Notes: generated by a model not told the origin, from the sequence alone. Positions 1 to 9,376 are shown, counted from the first letter of the stretch. The stretch is DNA of 64,000 bases from Bacteroidota bacterium (GCA_039821555.1 JBCBNX010000006.1:186001-250000), one strand, 5' to 3'. Numbers and translations: made by a program.

Positions 1-1109
1 AGTCGAAACACCTCGATGGTAGGGTTCGGCGTTGGGGGCGGCGGTCCGGTGCCCACACACGCATCGTTGCCCAGGTCGATCACGACGGGGCTTTGGGTAC
101 TCAGCAGGCGGAGACACTCCCCCGCGAGTTCCCAGCCGAGATCCTCCATCACGGCACACGTGAGCGCTCCGGGCGAGAGGATGCGCTCGCCCTGCACGAA
201 GAAGGGCGTCATCAACGACTGCGGGCTCGGCTCGCTAAACGTGCTTTCGTTAAAGTGGGAGTAGGACGAACCCGGGTTCCACGAGGTCGGTGCGTAGAGA
301 GGCGTCGGCGTCCCGTCGGTGGTAGAGTCGATCGTGGGCCCCGTCAGAAAGAGTGCCTCGCCGGTTAGGAGTTCGCGTAGCGCTCTGGAGGGGCGCGGGT
401 ACAGCGTCTCGTCGAGGGCGCGGTTGCCATCACAGTCCCGAGCCAGCAGGTCAAACGCGAAGGGGTCGCGGTTGCCCGAGGTGGAGACGAGGGTGCCCTG
501 GTTGCCCTCGACGGTGAGGCCGCCGATGAAGCCGAGACCATGCGCAAGCTCGTGCAGCACGACGGTCGTGAAGTCGAACTGGGAAGGACCTGGCGTCCCC
601 GTTCCAAAGTGCCAGCGGTTGAACGCCGCGTTGAACTCGGCGCTGATGTCGGGGCTGCCCGGCGCCACGTCGCGACCGGCTCGGCTGTTGAGGAGCGCAA
701 TCGGGTACCACACGTTGGCCTCGAAGCCTGCCGGTCGGCTGTCGCCCTCGTCGAACTGCGCGATGAACGGACCCGCGGCGCCGAGCGTGGTCTCGCTGTC
801 GAATTCCACCCACTCGGCGTTGACCCGTATGGGTACGGCCGAGACTACAAAGTCCGCCCAGAGGTCCACCGCGCGCTGGAAGGCTGCCTGAGCCTGAGCG
901 GGAAACCCGGTGTAGATCACCTCGAAGGTTGCGGCAGCTCCCCGCGACTGGACCACCACCGTCGGTGTCGTTCGAGCGTCTGGACGCGGCGTGTCGGGCA
1001 GCGCGTGGGCGTAGACCGGACCGGCAATCTCAGAGGGAGCCTGGCCTAGAACGGGTCCCCCCAGGAGTAGGGCGAGAGCCGGAAGGACGAGGCGGAGGCG
1101 CGGGACCAT
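1..1109 (-). CDS. secreted zinc metalloprotease, partial (C-terminus beyond window)
   Basis: Reading the complement from an ATG at 1109 gives an open frame of 369 residues that runs off the left edge. It starts with a signal peptide (about 22 residues, ending near VLGQA). A zinc-binding HELAHGLGF motif begins at residue 186, with Glu187 as the likely catalytic base. A later SYSHFNE...SLMTPFF stretch resembles the His and Met-turn region of secreted HExxH peptidases in Bacteroidota. The usual third His of HExxHxxGxxH is replaced by Gly at residue 196, so the third ligand must lie elsewhere, perhaps the SYSH His. The segment ends in a Pro-rich linker (GPPPPTPNPT), which suggests a further C-terminal domain, perhaps a sorting domain, outside the window. 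Substrate unknown. The gene call is firm, the protease role likely. Confidence 0.75.
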   Translation of the reverse strand, partial: MVPRLRLVLPALALLLGGPVLGQAPSEIAGPVYAHALPDTPRPDARTTPTVVVQSRGAAATFEVIYTGFPAQAQAAFQRAVDLWADFVVSAVPIRVNAEWVEFDSETTLGAAGPFIAQFDEGDSRPAGFEANVWYPIALLNSRAGRDVAPGSPDISAEFNAAFNRWHFGTGTPGPSQFDFTTVVLHELAHGLGFIGGLTVEGNQGTLVSTSGNRDPFAFDLLARDCDGNRALDETLYPRPSRALRELLTGEALFLTGPTIDSTTDGTPTPLYAPTSWNPGSSYSHFNESTFSEPSPQSLMTPFFVQGERILSPGALTCAVMEDLGWELAGECLRLLSTQSPVVIDLGNDACVGTGPPPPTPNPTIEVFR

Positions 1110-1220
1110 CAGGACAGGTGGAGAAGTGGCAGAAAAGGGCAGGGGAGAGGCGGTACGCTGGCAAGTTCGGTGCCGGGTGCGCGAGCACGCCAAACGATAC
1201 GGGATGTCGGAAAAGACCCG

Positions 1221-2870
1221 TCAGTGGTCGAGGCGGTCGAGCGCGGCGCGGGCGCGTTGTTCGAGGGCCCGGTGGTAGTCGAAGGGCTCGTCGTAGCGCA
1301 GGACGGCCTCGTAGGCGGCCCGCGCTTCGGCGCGGTTGCCCTGCTGCTCGTGCACCTCGCCGGTGTAGAACTGGGACCAGGGGCCCCAGCGCGCGAGCGC
1401 GTCACCCGGGTTGGCGATGGCGATGGCATAGTGGCGGAGCGCTTCTCGGGGTTCGCGGTCTTCGTGGAAGGCCCGTCCGCTGCGGTAGGCGGCTTCGGCA
1501 TACTCCACGGGGGAGGCCGCGCCCGGGGCGAGGAGCGGCTGCATCGTAGTCACGGCTTCGGCATAGCGCCCCCCGTCGAAGGCGTTGCCGCCGCGCAGCA
1601 GCAAGCGCTCGGTGGTCGTCAGCGGGGCGTCGATGCGACGTTGCGCCTCGCGGAGGGCTGCCGCGTCGGCGTCGAAGTCGCGCTCGGATCGGATGCTGCG
1701 ATAGTGAATCAGGGCACGGTCGCGCTGACCATTCATCTCGCGGGCGAGGCCAGCGCTCAGGTGGGCGCGGGCGCGGAGGGCCTCGCCGCCGAAGTCGGCC
1801 AGGTAGCGCTCGAAGGTGGTCGCAGCATCGGCGAAGCGGTTCTGGCGGTAGAGCGCGTCCCCGAGGTAGTAGCGGCTGTAGCGGAGCGGAAAGACCGCGG
1901 CGCGCTCCTGGGCAGCGAGGGCCGTGCGTAGGTGCCGCTCGGCATCGGCAGCGCGTCGGCGCTTGAGGAGAGCGTAGCCGTAGAGATGGTTGACGAGGGC
2001 GCTCTCGGGGTGCCGGGCGTGCAGCCGCTCCATGTAGCGCAGGCCGCCGCGCCGGTTGTTGTTGAGCGTGAGGTCGGTGATGGCGAGGGCGACGAGGGCC
2101 TCCTCCTGCTGCGTCTGGCTGCGCGTGGCGGCGCGCTCCAACTCGTCCATGCCTGCTTGGACGGTGCCGTCGAACCCGGCTAGCTTGGCAAGCCAACGAT
2201 AGCCCTTGGGGACAGAGCCGACGGCCACGTGGCAGAGCCCAAGGCCTTTGTAGGCGTCGTGGAAGTCGGGATAGTCGCGCACGAGCCGCTCGAAGCCGCG
2301 GAAGGCGGCCCGGCCGGCCAGGGCCGCCCGCGTGTACTGGGCGAGCTTCAGGTGCGCCGTGGCCCGGGAGAGTTCGCGCTCGGCGGCGATGAGGCCGCGC
2401 CACGGGGAAGCGGCTGCGTCGTCCAGCGCCGTCTCGGTACGGTCGCTCCAGTCGAAGAACGCGTCGAAGTGGCGAGCGTCTTCAGTGACGAGCCCGCGCC
2501 AGAGCGCGATGGTGGCTAGGTGGTGGTAGGCCGCCGGGCCGCCGGGCTCCAGTTCCGCGAGGCGCTCGAACTGCGCGGCAGCCTGGTCAAGTTCGAAGGC
2601 GAGCAGGTGCGCGCGCCCAGCCGTAAGCAGCGCCGCGCCCTCGTCGGTCGCTACCATCATGATGCGGTCGCGCGGCGCGGGCATGATGCGATCACGCAGC
2701 ACGAGGTCAGTACTCGGAACCTGGTTCGAGGCATCCAGAGCACGGAGGCGGACCTCGTCACGCTCAGTGCCCAACATGGGATCGAGGCCAGGTGCGGCGA
2801 ACGCTGCAGCGCCCGGGTGCGCGCCGACGAGCCACGCTACGAGGAGCCAAAAAACTTGGTGGTGGATCAT
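1221..2870 (-). CDS. exported tetratricopeptide-repeat protein
   Basis: 549 residues from the ATG at 2870, chosen because it gives a hydrophobic signal sequence (MIHHQVFWLLVAWLVGAHPGAAA); an upstream in-frame start at 2915 would bury that signal. The rest is Ala/Leu/Arg-rich helical repeats typical of TPRs, for example around ALLTAGRAHLLAFELDQAAAQ and AEARAAYEAVLRYDEPFDY. No catalytic motif is visible. It most likely scaffolds protein contacts in the periplasm. A small internal duplication, LRDRIMP-APRDRIMM, lies near residues 58-72. It sits upstream of the metalloprotease on the same strand with about 110 nt between them, and is divergent from the T9SS protein. Specific role unknown. Confidence 0.7.
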   Translation of the reverse strand: MIHHQVFWLLVAWLVGAHPGAAAFAAPGLDPMLGTERDEVRLRALDASNQVPSTDLVLRDRIMPAPRDRIMMVATDEGAALLTAGRAHLLAFELDQAAAQFERLAELEPGGPAAYHHLATIALWRGLVTEDARHFDAFFDWSDRTETALDDAAASPWRGLIAAERELSRATAHLKLAQYTRAALAGRAAFRGFERLVRDYPDFHDAYKGLGLCHVAVGSVPKGYRWLAKLAGFDGTVQAGMDELERAATRSQTQQEEALVALAITDLTLNNNRRGGLRYMERLHARHPESALVNHLYGYALLKRRRAADAERHLRTALAAQERAAVFPLRYSRYYLGDALYRQNRFADAATTFERYLADFGGEALRARAHLSAGLAREMNGQRDRALIHYRSIRSERDFDADAAALREAQRRIDAPLTTTERLLLRGGNAFDGGRYAEAVTTMQPLLAPGAASPVEYAEAAYRSGRAFHEDREPREALRHYAIAIANPGDALARWGPWSQFYTGEVHEQQGNRAEARAAYEAVLRYDEPFDYHRALEQRARAALDRLDH

Positions 2871-3108
2871 GCTACACCCAACGCTGAGAGCAGGCGGCAT
2901 CGTGCGTGAAAACAAGAACGAAGAGCAGTCGCAGGGAAGTCACTTCACGCTCCCATAAGAAAATGAGACAGCAACGTCCCACAGGGGAGCACGGTGTTCC
3001 TGAGTTTACGGTGATGTGCACGGGGATGCGTATGTTGCGCCGATACGTGCTGGGTCTTCTTGGCGCACTTTAGACCCAGTCCCTCCTTCATTCTACCTCT
3101 CTCGCACC

Positions 3109-4887
3109 ATGAAGCTCGCTACTCGTCTTGGGACCGGGCTGCTCGGCACCCTCCTGCTCTTCTCACTCAGCACCCCTGCACAAGCCCAGTTCACCTGCGA
3201 GAACGACGTGTTCATCTCGCAGTCCTTCGACAACGGAGCAACCTTCCAGCTCAGCCGCCTCGACCAGTCCGTCTTCCCCTACACGCTCAATTCGATCGGA
3301 ACAACGACGGTCGAGTACAATGCGCTCGGTTTCAACTACCTCGACGGGTTCGTCTACGGCATCAGGCCGACCGCACCCAACAGGATGTACCGCATCGATA
3401 ACACGGGCACGCCGATCTCCATCGGCACCGTGGCGGGGCTGCCGCCGCAGAGCTACTTCTCCGGGACCATCTCCCGCAATGGCACGCTCTACCTCATCAA
3501 CGGCGGGGACCCGCTCGTGACACCCCGCAACCTCTACGTGATCTCGGGCCTCGACACCGGGACACCCACCCTGGACGCCACGATTCCGATCGGGCTGATC
3601 GGAGGCACCACGGGAGCGCGCGTGTCTGACATCGCCCTCACCAACGACGACAGCTTCCTCTACGGCTTCACGCGCAACACCAACCAGGTCGTCCAGATTG
3701 ATCCGGCGGACGGCGCGGTGGTCGCACTCCCCGCGACGAGCTCGCTTGGCACCATCGGTGGCATGTGGTTCAACAGCTACGGTGAGCTCTTCGGGCGGCG
3801 CGGCACGGTCGATGGCAGCTACTACCAGTTCGACCTCGTCTCGGGCGCGGCCACGGTGGTCTCGACCGGCGTCGTCTCGCGCTTCAACGACGCTGCCTCG
3901 TGTCCCTACGCGGTCGGCTTCACGAAGGAAGCAAGCCCCACCACCGTGGATCCGGGCGACGCGTTCACCTACACGTTCACGCTCTTCAACAACGGCGCGG
4001 AACTGACGGGTATCGACTTCTCGGACGTGCTGCCGAGCCCCCAACTCGCGTTCGTGGACGGCACGCTCTCGACCACGCTCGGCGGGACGACCAACGCCTT
4101 CGGCGGCACCAACACCCTCACCATCACCGACATGACGCTCCCGGCCAACACGGCCTCGACGATCACGGTCGATGTGTTTGTACCTGCCACCGCGCCGGCC
4201 GTCACGTTCGACAACCAGGCTACGCTCTCGGACCTGGGCGTCTTCCTCGGCGAAACGCTCAACTCCGACGATCCAACCACGGTCATCTTCGGTGACCCGA
4301 CCACGGTGAGCATCAACATTCCGGTTGAACTCACGACGTTCGACGTGCAACTCGACGGCCGGGCGGCACAGCTTGCGTGGGCGACGGCCTCCGAGACGAA
4401 CAACAGCGGGTTCGAGGTGCAGATGCGCGGTCCCCAGGGCGCGGACTTTAGCGCCCTCGCGTTCGTCGAGGGCACGGGCACCACGACGGAGGCTCAGGCC
4501 TACCGCTTCGCCACGGATGCCCTCTCGCCGGGCACCTACACGTTCCGTCTGAAGCAAGTCGACTTTGACGGCGCGTTTGCCTACAGCCCTGAGGTCGAAG
4601 CGACCATCGAGCTCCTGGACGCCTTTGAGCTGGCCGATATCTACCCGAACCCGTTCGGCGCCCGCGCGGCCACGCTGTCCCTCGCTGTCCGCGAGAGCCA
4701 GGCGGTCACCGTGACGCTCTACGACGCGCTCGGCCGCGCCGTAGCCACGCTACACGACGGGTGGATCGAAGCCGGCGCGGCCCTCCCGATGGAGATCGAC
4801 GCCACGAGCCTGGCCAACGGCGTCTACGTCGTGCGCGCTGCCGGCACCGACTTCGCGACGACGCGCCGCGTCACCGTGGTGAAGTAG
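3109..4887 (+). CDS. secreted protein with DUF11-like domain and T9SS type A sorting domain
   Basis: 592 residues from the ATG at 3109, which starts the signal peptide (MKLATRLGTGLLGTLLLFS...AQAQ); the longer reading from 3016 would precede it. Residues ~20-270 form a repeat-rich domain like the DUF6923 beta-propeller-type regions. A DUF11-like conserved-repeat domain follows (FTKEASPTTVDPGDAFTYTF). Then comes a linker typical of this phylum (VELTTFDVQLDGRAAQLAW). The last ~85 residues hold YPNPF, YDALGRAV and a final RRVTVVK, the pattern of type A CTDs recognised by the type IX secretion system. The protein should be exported through the outer membrane and anchored or released there. Function of the body is unknown. 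A good terminator follows the gene. Confidence 0.85.
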   Translation: MKLATRLGTGLLGTLLLFSLSTPAQAQFTCENDVFISQSFDNGATFQLSRLDQSVFPYTLNSIGTTTVEYNALGFNYLDGFVYGIRPTAPNRMYRIDNTGTPISIGTVAGLPPQSYFSGTISRNGTLYLINGGDPLVTPRNLYVISGLDTGTPTLDATIPIGLIGGTTGARVSDIALTNDDSFLYGFTRNTNQVVQIDPADGAVVALPATSSLGTIGGMWFNSYGELFGRRGTVDGSYYQFDLVSGAATVVSTGVVSRFNDAASCPYAVGFTKEASPTTVDPGDAFTYTFTLFNNGAELTGIDFSDVLPSPQLAFVDGTLSTTLGGTTNAFGGTNTLTITDMTLPANTASTITVDVFVPATAPAVTFDNQATLSDLGVFLGETLNSDDPTTVIFGDPTTVSINIPVELTTFDVQLDGRAAQLAWATASETNNSGFEVQMRGPQGADFSALAFVEGTGTTTEAQAYRFATDALSPGTYTFRLKQVDFDGAFAYSPEVEATIELLDAFELADIYPNPFGARAATLSLAVRESQAVTVTLYDALGRAVATLHDGWIEAGAALPMEIDATSLANGVYVVRAAGTDFATTRRVTVVK

Positions 4888-4929
4888 CACAGTAAAGCAA
4901 CCACGTTCACGTGGTCTCTTGCACCTGCC

Positions 4930-4969
4930 ACGGGTCCGGCTCCACCACGGAGTCGGACCCGTATTTTTT
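4930..4969 (+). terminator. rho-independent terminator of the T9SS-sorted protein gene
   Basis: The arms acgggtccg-gctcc and ggag-tcggacccgt pair around a short loop, and a run of six T follows directly. It lies about 45 nt after the stop codon at 4887 and before the next gene at 5064. Confidence 0.85.
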
Positions 4970-5063
4970 GAGACGGCCGCGCGGTGCAGTTCTGCGCAAC
5001 ACGGACGGATCTGCTTCGTTGCTCTGGGGCAATTCACCCGTTCGGCTGTTCTCTCACACATCC

Positions 5064-5723
5064 ATGTCTGCTACCTCCATGAAGCGCTTTGTCCTCCCCG
5101 TGCTTGCTGTGGCGCTCGTCGCCCTCGTGACCACCGGGTTCACGCTCCCGTCCACTTCCTCCGACGCGACCCTGCCCGACGGCCCTGAGATCGGCGCCGC
5201 GGCTCCCGCCTTCACGCTCACCGATACCAACGGTACCGAGCACGCGCTCGCTGACTTCGCCGGCCAGTATGTCATCCTAGAGTGGCTCAACTTTGACTGC
5301 CCATTCGTCAAGCGCCACTACCAGACCGGCAACATGCAGCAACTTCAGCAGCGTGCGGCGGAGAACGACGTCGTGTGGTTGTCCATCGTCTCGTCGGCGC
5401 CGGGCAAGCAGGGCCACTTCTCGAACGAAGTCATGAACGAGCGCGCTGCCCAGGTGGAGGCGCAGCAGGCGGCTATCCTGATGGACGAAAGCGGAACTGT
5501 CGGCCGTGCCTACGAGGCCGCCACGACTCCGCACATGTACGTGATTGCACCGGACGGCACGCTGATCTACAAAGGTGGCATCGATGACAAGCCGCGCGGC
5601 CCGATCGCCGAGGCGACCGATTATGTCGGGGCCGCCGTCGAGGCGCACATGCAGGGCGAGCCGGTAGCCGTGCCTACCTCGGTGCCCTACGGCTGCTCCG
5701 TCAAATACGCCACGGCGGGCTAG
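5064..5723 (+). CDS. exported thioredoxin-fold (redoxin) protein
   Basis: 219 residues from the ATG at 5064; a second in-frame ATG at 5079 is nearly as good. An N-terminal hydrophobic segment (FVLPVLAVALVALVTTGF) acts as signal peptide or anchor. The redoxin domain starts at GAAAPAFTLTDTNG, as in AhpC/TSA and TlpA relatives. The active-site region is NFDCPFVKRHY, with one Cys in the place where TlpA has CxxC. The protein ends in YGCSVKYA, a second conserved Cys seen in this thioredoxin-like subgroup, which could act as the resolving cysteine. Expected role: periplasmic thiol redox or peroxide chemistry. Stand-alone transcription is suggested by the terminators on both sides. Confidence 0.8.
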   Translation: MSATSMKRFVLPVLAVALVALVTTGFTLPSTSSDATLPDGPEIGAAAPAFTLTDTNGTEHALADFAGQYVILEWLNFDCPFVKRHYQTGNMQQLQQRAAENDVVWLSIVSSAPGKQGHFSNEVMNERAAQVEAQQAAILMDESGTVGRAYEAATTPHMYVIAPDGTLIYKGGIDDKPRGPIAEATDYVGAAVEAHMQGEPVAVPTSVPYGCSVKYATAG

Positions 5724-5747
5724 CGCTACGCCTGTGGTCAAATAGTC

Positions 5748-5777
5748 GCGGGCGGCTCTCCCCAGAGGGCCGCCCGC
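5748..5777. terminator. hairpin between convergent genes
   Basis: gcgggcggctct pairs with agag-(gg)-ccgcccgc around a CCCC loop, with a 2-nt bulge. It lies between the converging redoxin and comB genes. No strong T run follows on either strand, so it is a weaker terminator call. Confidence 0.5.
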
Positions 5778-5807
5778 GCTCGATTCTACGCTCGTAGGCT
5801 GAGTCCG

Positions 5808-6587
5808 TTACGACTCGGTGCTCGCCACGCGCTCAGCCAGCGTCTGTTCGGCAACCACTTTGTCCTCCCCGTCAAGGAGGAGACGGTTGTCGTGGAACAG
5901 GGGCAGGACCGGGACCGCGTCCATCGTCGCACAGTAGTCGAGATCGGCTCCCTGGCCGAGCCCGATGAGGCGGCGCGCGTGCTCGCTTTCCTTCAGCGCC
6001 TTAGCGAGGCGGCGGCGGTCGGCACGGTATTGCGCGTGGGCGATTCGGCAGGCATCGGTGGCATCGGCGGGAACGGTTCCGTCCCAGAGGCGGTGCAGCA
6101 CGTAGCCAGCGAAGAGCGTGTCTTCGAGGGCGATACGGCCCTGCCAGCCCGCGCAGTGGAGCACGATGTCCGTCTCGCAGGTGCGCAGAAAGTCGATCAC
6201 GCGGCTGGCGTTGAGGAAACAGCCGACAGTGACGGCGTGGGCCTGCTTGGCCTGCGCGATAGTCTGCGTGCCGTTGGTCGTAGTCAGGACTACGGTGCGG
6301 TCGTGGACGGCCTCGGGCGTGTACTCTGCGGGCGAGTTGCCGACCTGGAAGCCGTCGATGCGCTTCCCGCCGCGCTCGCCGCCTAGCAACCCGGTGTCCG
6401 CGTCGAGGTTGGCTGCGAGCCGACCCGCCTGCACCATGTCCGAGACGGGGATGACAGCCTTAGCGCCGTTGGCGAGGGCCGTCACAATGGTCGAGCACGC
6501 ACGCAGCACGTCGATAGCGACTACGGTGGTCCCGCGTAGGTCGTCCTCAGACGGCGAGTTGGCAGTAAAGAATACCTCGACGTTCAT
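5808..6587 (-). CDS. comB: 2-phosphosulfolactate phosphatase family protein (ComB-like)
   Basis: 259 residues from the ATG at 6587; the open frame continues upstream to 6731 but the family N-terminus (MNVEVFFTANSPSEDDLRG) begins here. Signature regions are VVAIDVLRACSTIVTAL, LLGGERGGKRIDGFQVGNSP, VVLTTTNGTQTI and CAGWQGRIALEDTLFAG, matching the ComB family. ComB removes phosphate from 2-phosphosulfolactate, a step in coenzyme M synthesis in methanogens. In bacteria that do not make coenzyme M the product may be sulfolactate, or a related phosphate ester may be the true substrate. No other sulfonate gene is nearby, so the physiological role is open. Confidence 0.85.
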   Translation of the reverse strand: MNVEVFFTANSPSEDDLRGTTVVAIDVLRACSTIVTALANGAKAVIPVSDMVQAGRLAANLDADTGLLGGERGGKRIDGFQVGNSPAEYTPEAVHDRTVVLTTTNGTQTIAQAKQAHAVTVGCFLNASRVIDFLRTCETDIVLHCAGWQGRIALEDTLFAGYVLHRLWDGTVPADATDACRIAHAQYRADRRRLAKALKESEHARRLIGLGQGADLDYCATMDAVPVLPLFHDNRLLLDGEDKVVAEQTLAERVASTES

Positions 6588-6746
6588 GCGGAGGGCGGAG
6601 GGGTGGAAACGTAGAGTGAGGGGGCGCATGTAGGCCAGGTCCCGCAGGCCTAACAAGCGCGGCGAGCAAGGTACGCCCGTTCGGGTGCCAAGCGGTATGT
6701 CACCCCCTAGAATGCCCCCGTTGGGTTCCAAATACGCAGGGCCTAC

Positions 6747-7877
6747 CTACAGTTTGTGGAAGGGTGGCTTGCGCACCGTGCCGCGCTTGAGGCGGTTCCG
6801 CACGCTGACGTGGACGGTACTCCCCGGCTTCGTGTAGGCCGGGTCGTTCGGCACGAACCCGAGGCCGATGCCCCGGCCGAGCGTCGGCGACTGGGAGCCG
6901 CTGGTGACCTCGCCGATAGGCTCGCCGTCAGGCGTGGCGAGGCCGTGGCCCTGGCGCGGGATCGCGCGCTCGTCCATGACAAACCCGACGAGCTTGCGGG
7001 AGAGGCCGTCAGTCTTCTGCTGGGCGAGGGCCTCGCGGCCGACAAAGTCGCCAGCGTTCAGCTTGACGACCCAGCCCAGGCCTGCTTCGAGCGGATTGAT
7101 CGCCTCGGTGAGTTCGTGGCCGTAGAGGCAGTACCCCGCTTCGAGGCGGAGAGTGTCGCGGGCGCCGAGCCCGGCCGGCTGAAGCCCGTGGGCCTCGCCC
7201 GCCTCTACGAGGGCGTTCCACAGCCGCGTGGCGTGCGCAGCATCGGCGTAGAGTTCGAGCCCCTGCTCGCCGGTGTACCCTGTGTGTGACACCAGCATCG
7301 GACCCATCCCGAGCAGCTCGTCGATGGTCGCGAAGTGGTAGTACTTCAGCCCGCTGAGGTCGAAGGGCACGCCCTCGCTGGCCAGCAGCGCCTCGAAGAC
7401 GCGGTGCGACGCAGGGCCTTGGAGCGCCAGCAGCGCCGTCTGCGCCGACTCGTCCGTGAGCGCGGCATCGAAGCCGCTTTCGGCAAGGACCGCCTCCATG
7501 TGGGCGAGGTCCTTGCCGATGTTCGACGCGTTGATGACGAGGAGGTATTCCTGCTCGGTGATGGCATAGACGAGCAGGTCGTCCACCGCCCCGCCGTCGT
7601 GCTGGCACATCACCGAGTAGAGCGCCTTGCCGTCGTAGAGCTTGCTGACATCGTTGGTGACGAGGTACTGCACGTAGTCGAAGGCCTGCGGTCCTGTGAC
7701 GCGGACTTCGCCCATGTGGCTCACATCGAAAAGCCCGGCGGCCTCGCGCACGGCGCGGTGCTCGTTGAGGATGGACGTGTATTGGACGGGCATGTCGAAG
7801 CCGCCAAATGCCATCATGCGAGCCCCGAGGGCGGTGTGGATGGCGTGCAACGGGGTGACTTGAAGCGACTCGGCCAT
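6747..7877 (-). CDS. gcvT: glycine cleavage system aminomethyltransferase (T protein)
   Basis: 376 residues from the ATG at 7877 (MAESLQVTPLHAIHTALGAR); a longer upstream frame lacks family similarity. It carries the typical T-protein regions GFDMPVQYTSILNEHRAVR, LFDVSHMGEVRVTGP, SHTGYTGEQGLELYAD and RLEAGYCLYGHEL. The enzyme transfers the aminomethyl carbon from lipoylated H protein to tetrahydrofolate and releases ammonia. The H, P and L components are not in the window. It is divergent from the permease gene at 8043, with 165 nt between, where I see no clear glycine riboswitch. Confidence 0.95.
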   Translation of the reverse strand: MAESLQVTPLHAIHTALGARMMAFGGFDMPVQYTSILNEHRAVREAAGLFDVSHMGEVRVTGPQAFDYVQYLVTNDVSKLYDGKALYSVMCQHDGGAVDDLLVYAITEQEYLLVINASNIGKDLAHMEAVLAESGFDAALTDESAQTALLALQGPASHRVFEALLASEGVPFDLSGLKYYHFATIDELLGMGPMLVSHTGYTGEQGLELYADAAHATRLWNALVEAGEAHGLQPAGLGARDTLRLEAGYCLYGHELTEAINPLEAGLGWVVKLNAGDFVGREALAQQKTDGLSRKLVGFVMDERAIPRQGHGLATPDGEPIGEVTSGSQSPTLGRGIGLGFVPNDPAYTKPGSTVHVSVRNRLKRGTVRKPPFHKL

Positions 7878-8042
7878 GGGATGGGACGATAAGAGAAGCA
7901 GGCCTGGAAGGGGTTTCGGAAGCAGCAACCAAACTACGCGCCGGTCTTCACTGCGAGCAACCAGAGGTTTCCGGACGACTGCCCCACGCGGCGTGCAACC
8001 CAGGCCCGCTGCGCACGAACAGAGGCGTCGAGCCTTTGCTAC

Positions 8043-9305
8043 GTGTCCATGTCCCAGCCTTCGCCCGTGCGCGTTCCTCTCCACGCGATCCCCGTTGCCC
8101 TTCAGACCCTTCGCACCAACCCCCTGCACACGGCCCTCTCCACGCTCGGCATCGTCATCGGCGTCGGGGCGCTCGTTGCCATTCTAGCGCTGGGCGACGG
8201 CCTGGAGCAGTATGCCCGCGCTCAGATCCTGGAGACGACCGACCTCCAGGCGATCTCATTCACGCCGCGCACTACCGAGGTCATCGATGGCCTGCGGGTA
8301 TCCCTCGACACGCCCGCACAGCTGACGCCAGACGATGCCGCGGCGCTGCAGTCCACGTTCACGGACGGTACGCTCACCACCCTCGTGCAGTCGCGTTCGC
8401 TACTCGTACGGCCGGCGGGTGCCGCCGACACGATGCGCTTGGCCACCAGCGTGGAGGCAGTGCTCCCCAACCTGCTCGACTATCGCGAGCGATACGCCCA
8501 CACCGGGCGATTGCTCACCGAGGACGACCTCCTCACTTCGGAAGGTCCGGCAGCCGCGCTCGTGAACCCGGCGCTGGCCGCGCGTCTCGGGTTCACGCAC
8601 GACGAGGCCATCGACCAACGACTGGTCCTCGGAGGCGACACCGTGGAAATCGTGGGCGTGATGGACGATCCCCGCGAGGACCCACAGCCGCTGGTGGTCG
8701 TCGGGGTCGGGACTGCGCCGCAGGCATTCGAAAACGGAGCCCCGCCCACGCTGATCGTGCAGGCAGGGGGGATCGAAGATGTACCTGCTGTGCAGGCGCA
8801 GGTCGAGGCCTGGCTCGACGAGCACACCGACGCGGGCACGGCTAGCTTCACGGTCGCCACGAACACCGGGCGCGTCGAGCAGGCGCGGCGAGGCATGCTG
8901 GCGTTCAAGATGATCATGGGGCTCATCACGGGCATCTCGGTGGTGGTCGGGGGCGTGGGCGTGATGAACGTGCTCCTCGTGTCGATCACGGAGCGGACCC
9001 GCGAGATCGGCGTCCGCAAGGCAACCGGCGCGCGTCGCCGCGACGTGCTGGCGCAGTTCCTCGCCGAGTCCGTTGCTATCTCGCTCGTGGGCTGCGGCGT
9101 TGGCCTCGCGCTCGGGCTGCTCACGGTGTGGGCCGCGACGCCCCTCATCCGGCAGTGGGCCGAGATTCCCTTCGAGGCGGTGCTCACGACATCGACGGTG
9201 GTGGTGGTGCTGGGGGTAGCGCTCGTGATCGGACTGGTTTTCGGGACCTATCCGGCCTGGCGTGCCGCCCAACTCCCGCCCATCGAGGCGCTGCGCCACG
9301 AATGA
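8043..9305 (+). CDS. MacB/FtsX-type ABC transporter permease, orphan
   Basis: 420 residues. One transmembrane helix near residues 28-50 (TALSTLGIVIGVGALVAILAL) is followed by a MacB-type extracytoplasmic domain (to ~280). Three C-terminal helices then contain the FtsX family signature VGGVGVMNVLLVSITERTRE and IGVRKATGARRRDVL. These permeases act as mechanotransmitters for lipoproteins, toxins or macrolides and need an ATPase partner. No ABC ATPase lies next to this gene, so the partner must be encoded elsewhere. The start could also be the second Met two codons downstream. The following gene encodes a lipoprotein esterase 71 nt downstream and may be cotranscribed. Confidence 0.88.
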   Translation: MSMSQPSPVRVPLHAIPVALQTLRTNPLHTALSTLGIVIGVGALVAILALGDGLEQYARAQILETTDLQAISFTPRTTEVIDGLRVSLDTPAQLTPDDAAALQSTFTDGTLTTLVQSRSLLVRPAGAADTMRLATSVEAVLPNLLDYRERYAHTGRLLTEDDLLTSEGPAAALVNPALAARLGFTHDEAIDQRLVLGGDTVEIVGVMDDPREDPQPLVVVGVGTAPQAFENGAPPTLIVQAGGIEDVPAVQAQVEAWLDEHTDAGTASFTVATNTGRVEQARRGMLAFKMIMGLITGISVVVGGVGVMNVLLVSITERTREIGVRKATGARRRDVLAQFLAESVAISLVGCGVGLALGLLTVWAATPLIRQWAEIPFEAVLTTSTVVVVLGVALVIGLVFGTYPAWRAAQLPPIEALRHE

Positions 9306-9376
9306 GCGAGCGGGTTCGCCCAAGCGTGGCGGCGCGCGCTAGATTGCGGGCGTCACGTCTACGGTCCGCTCTGCCC

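Noticed and set aside
7878..8042. Glycine riboswitch upstream of gcvT
   Set aside because: No recognisable paired aptamer core or conserved GGA-type motifs; only unstructured leader seen.
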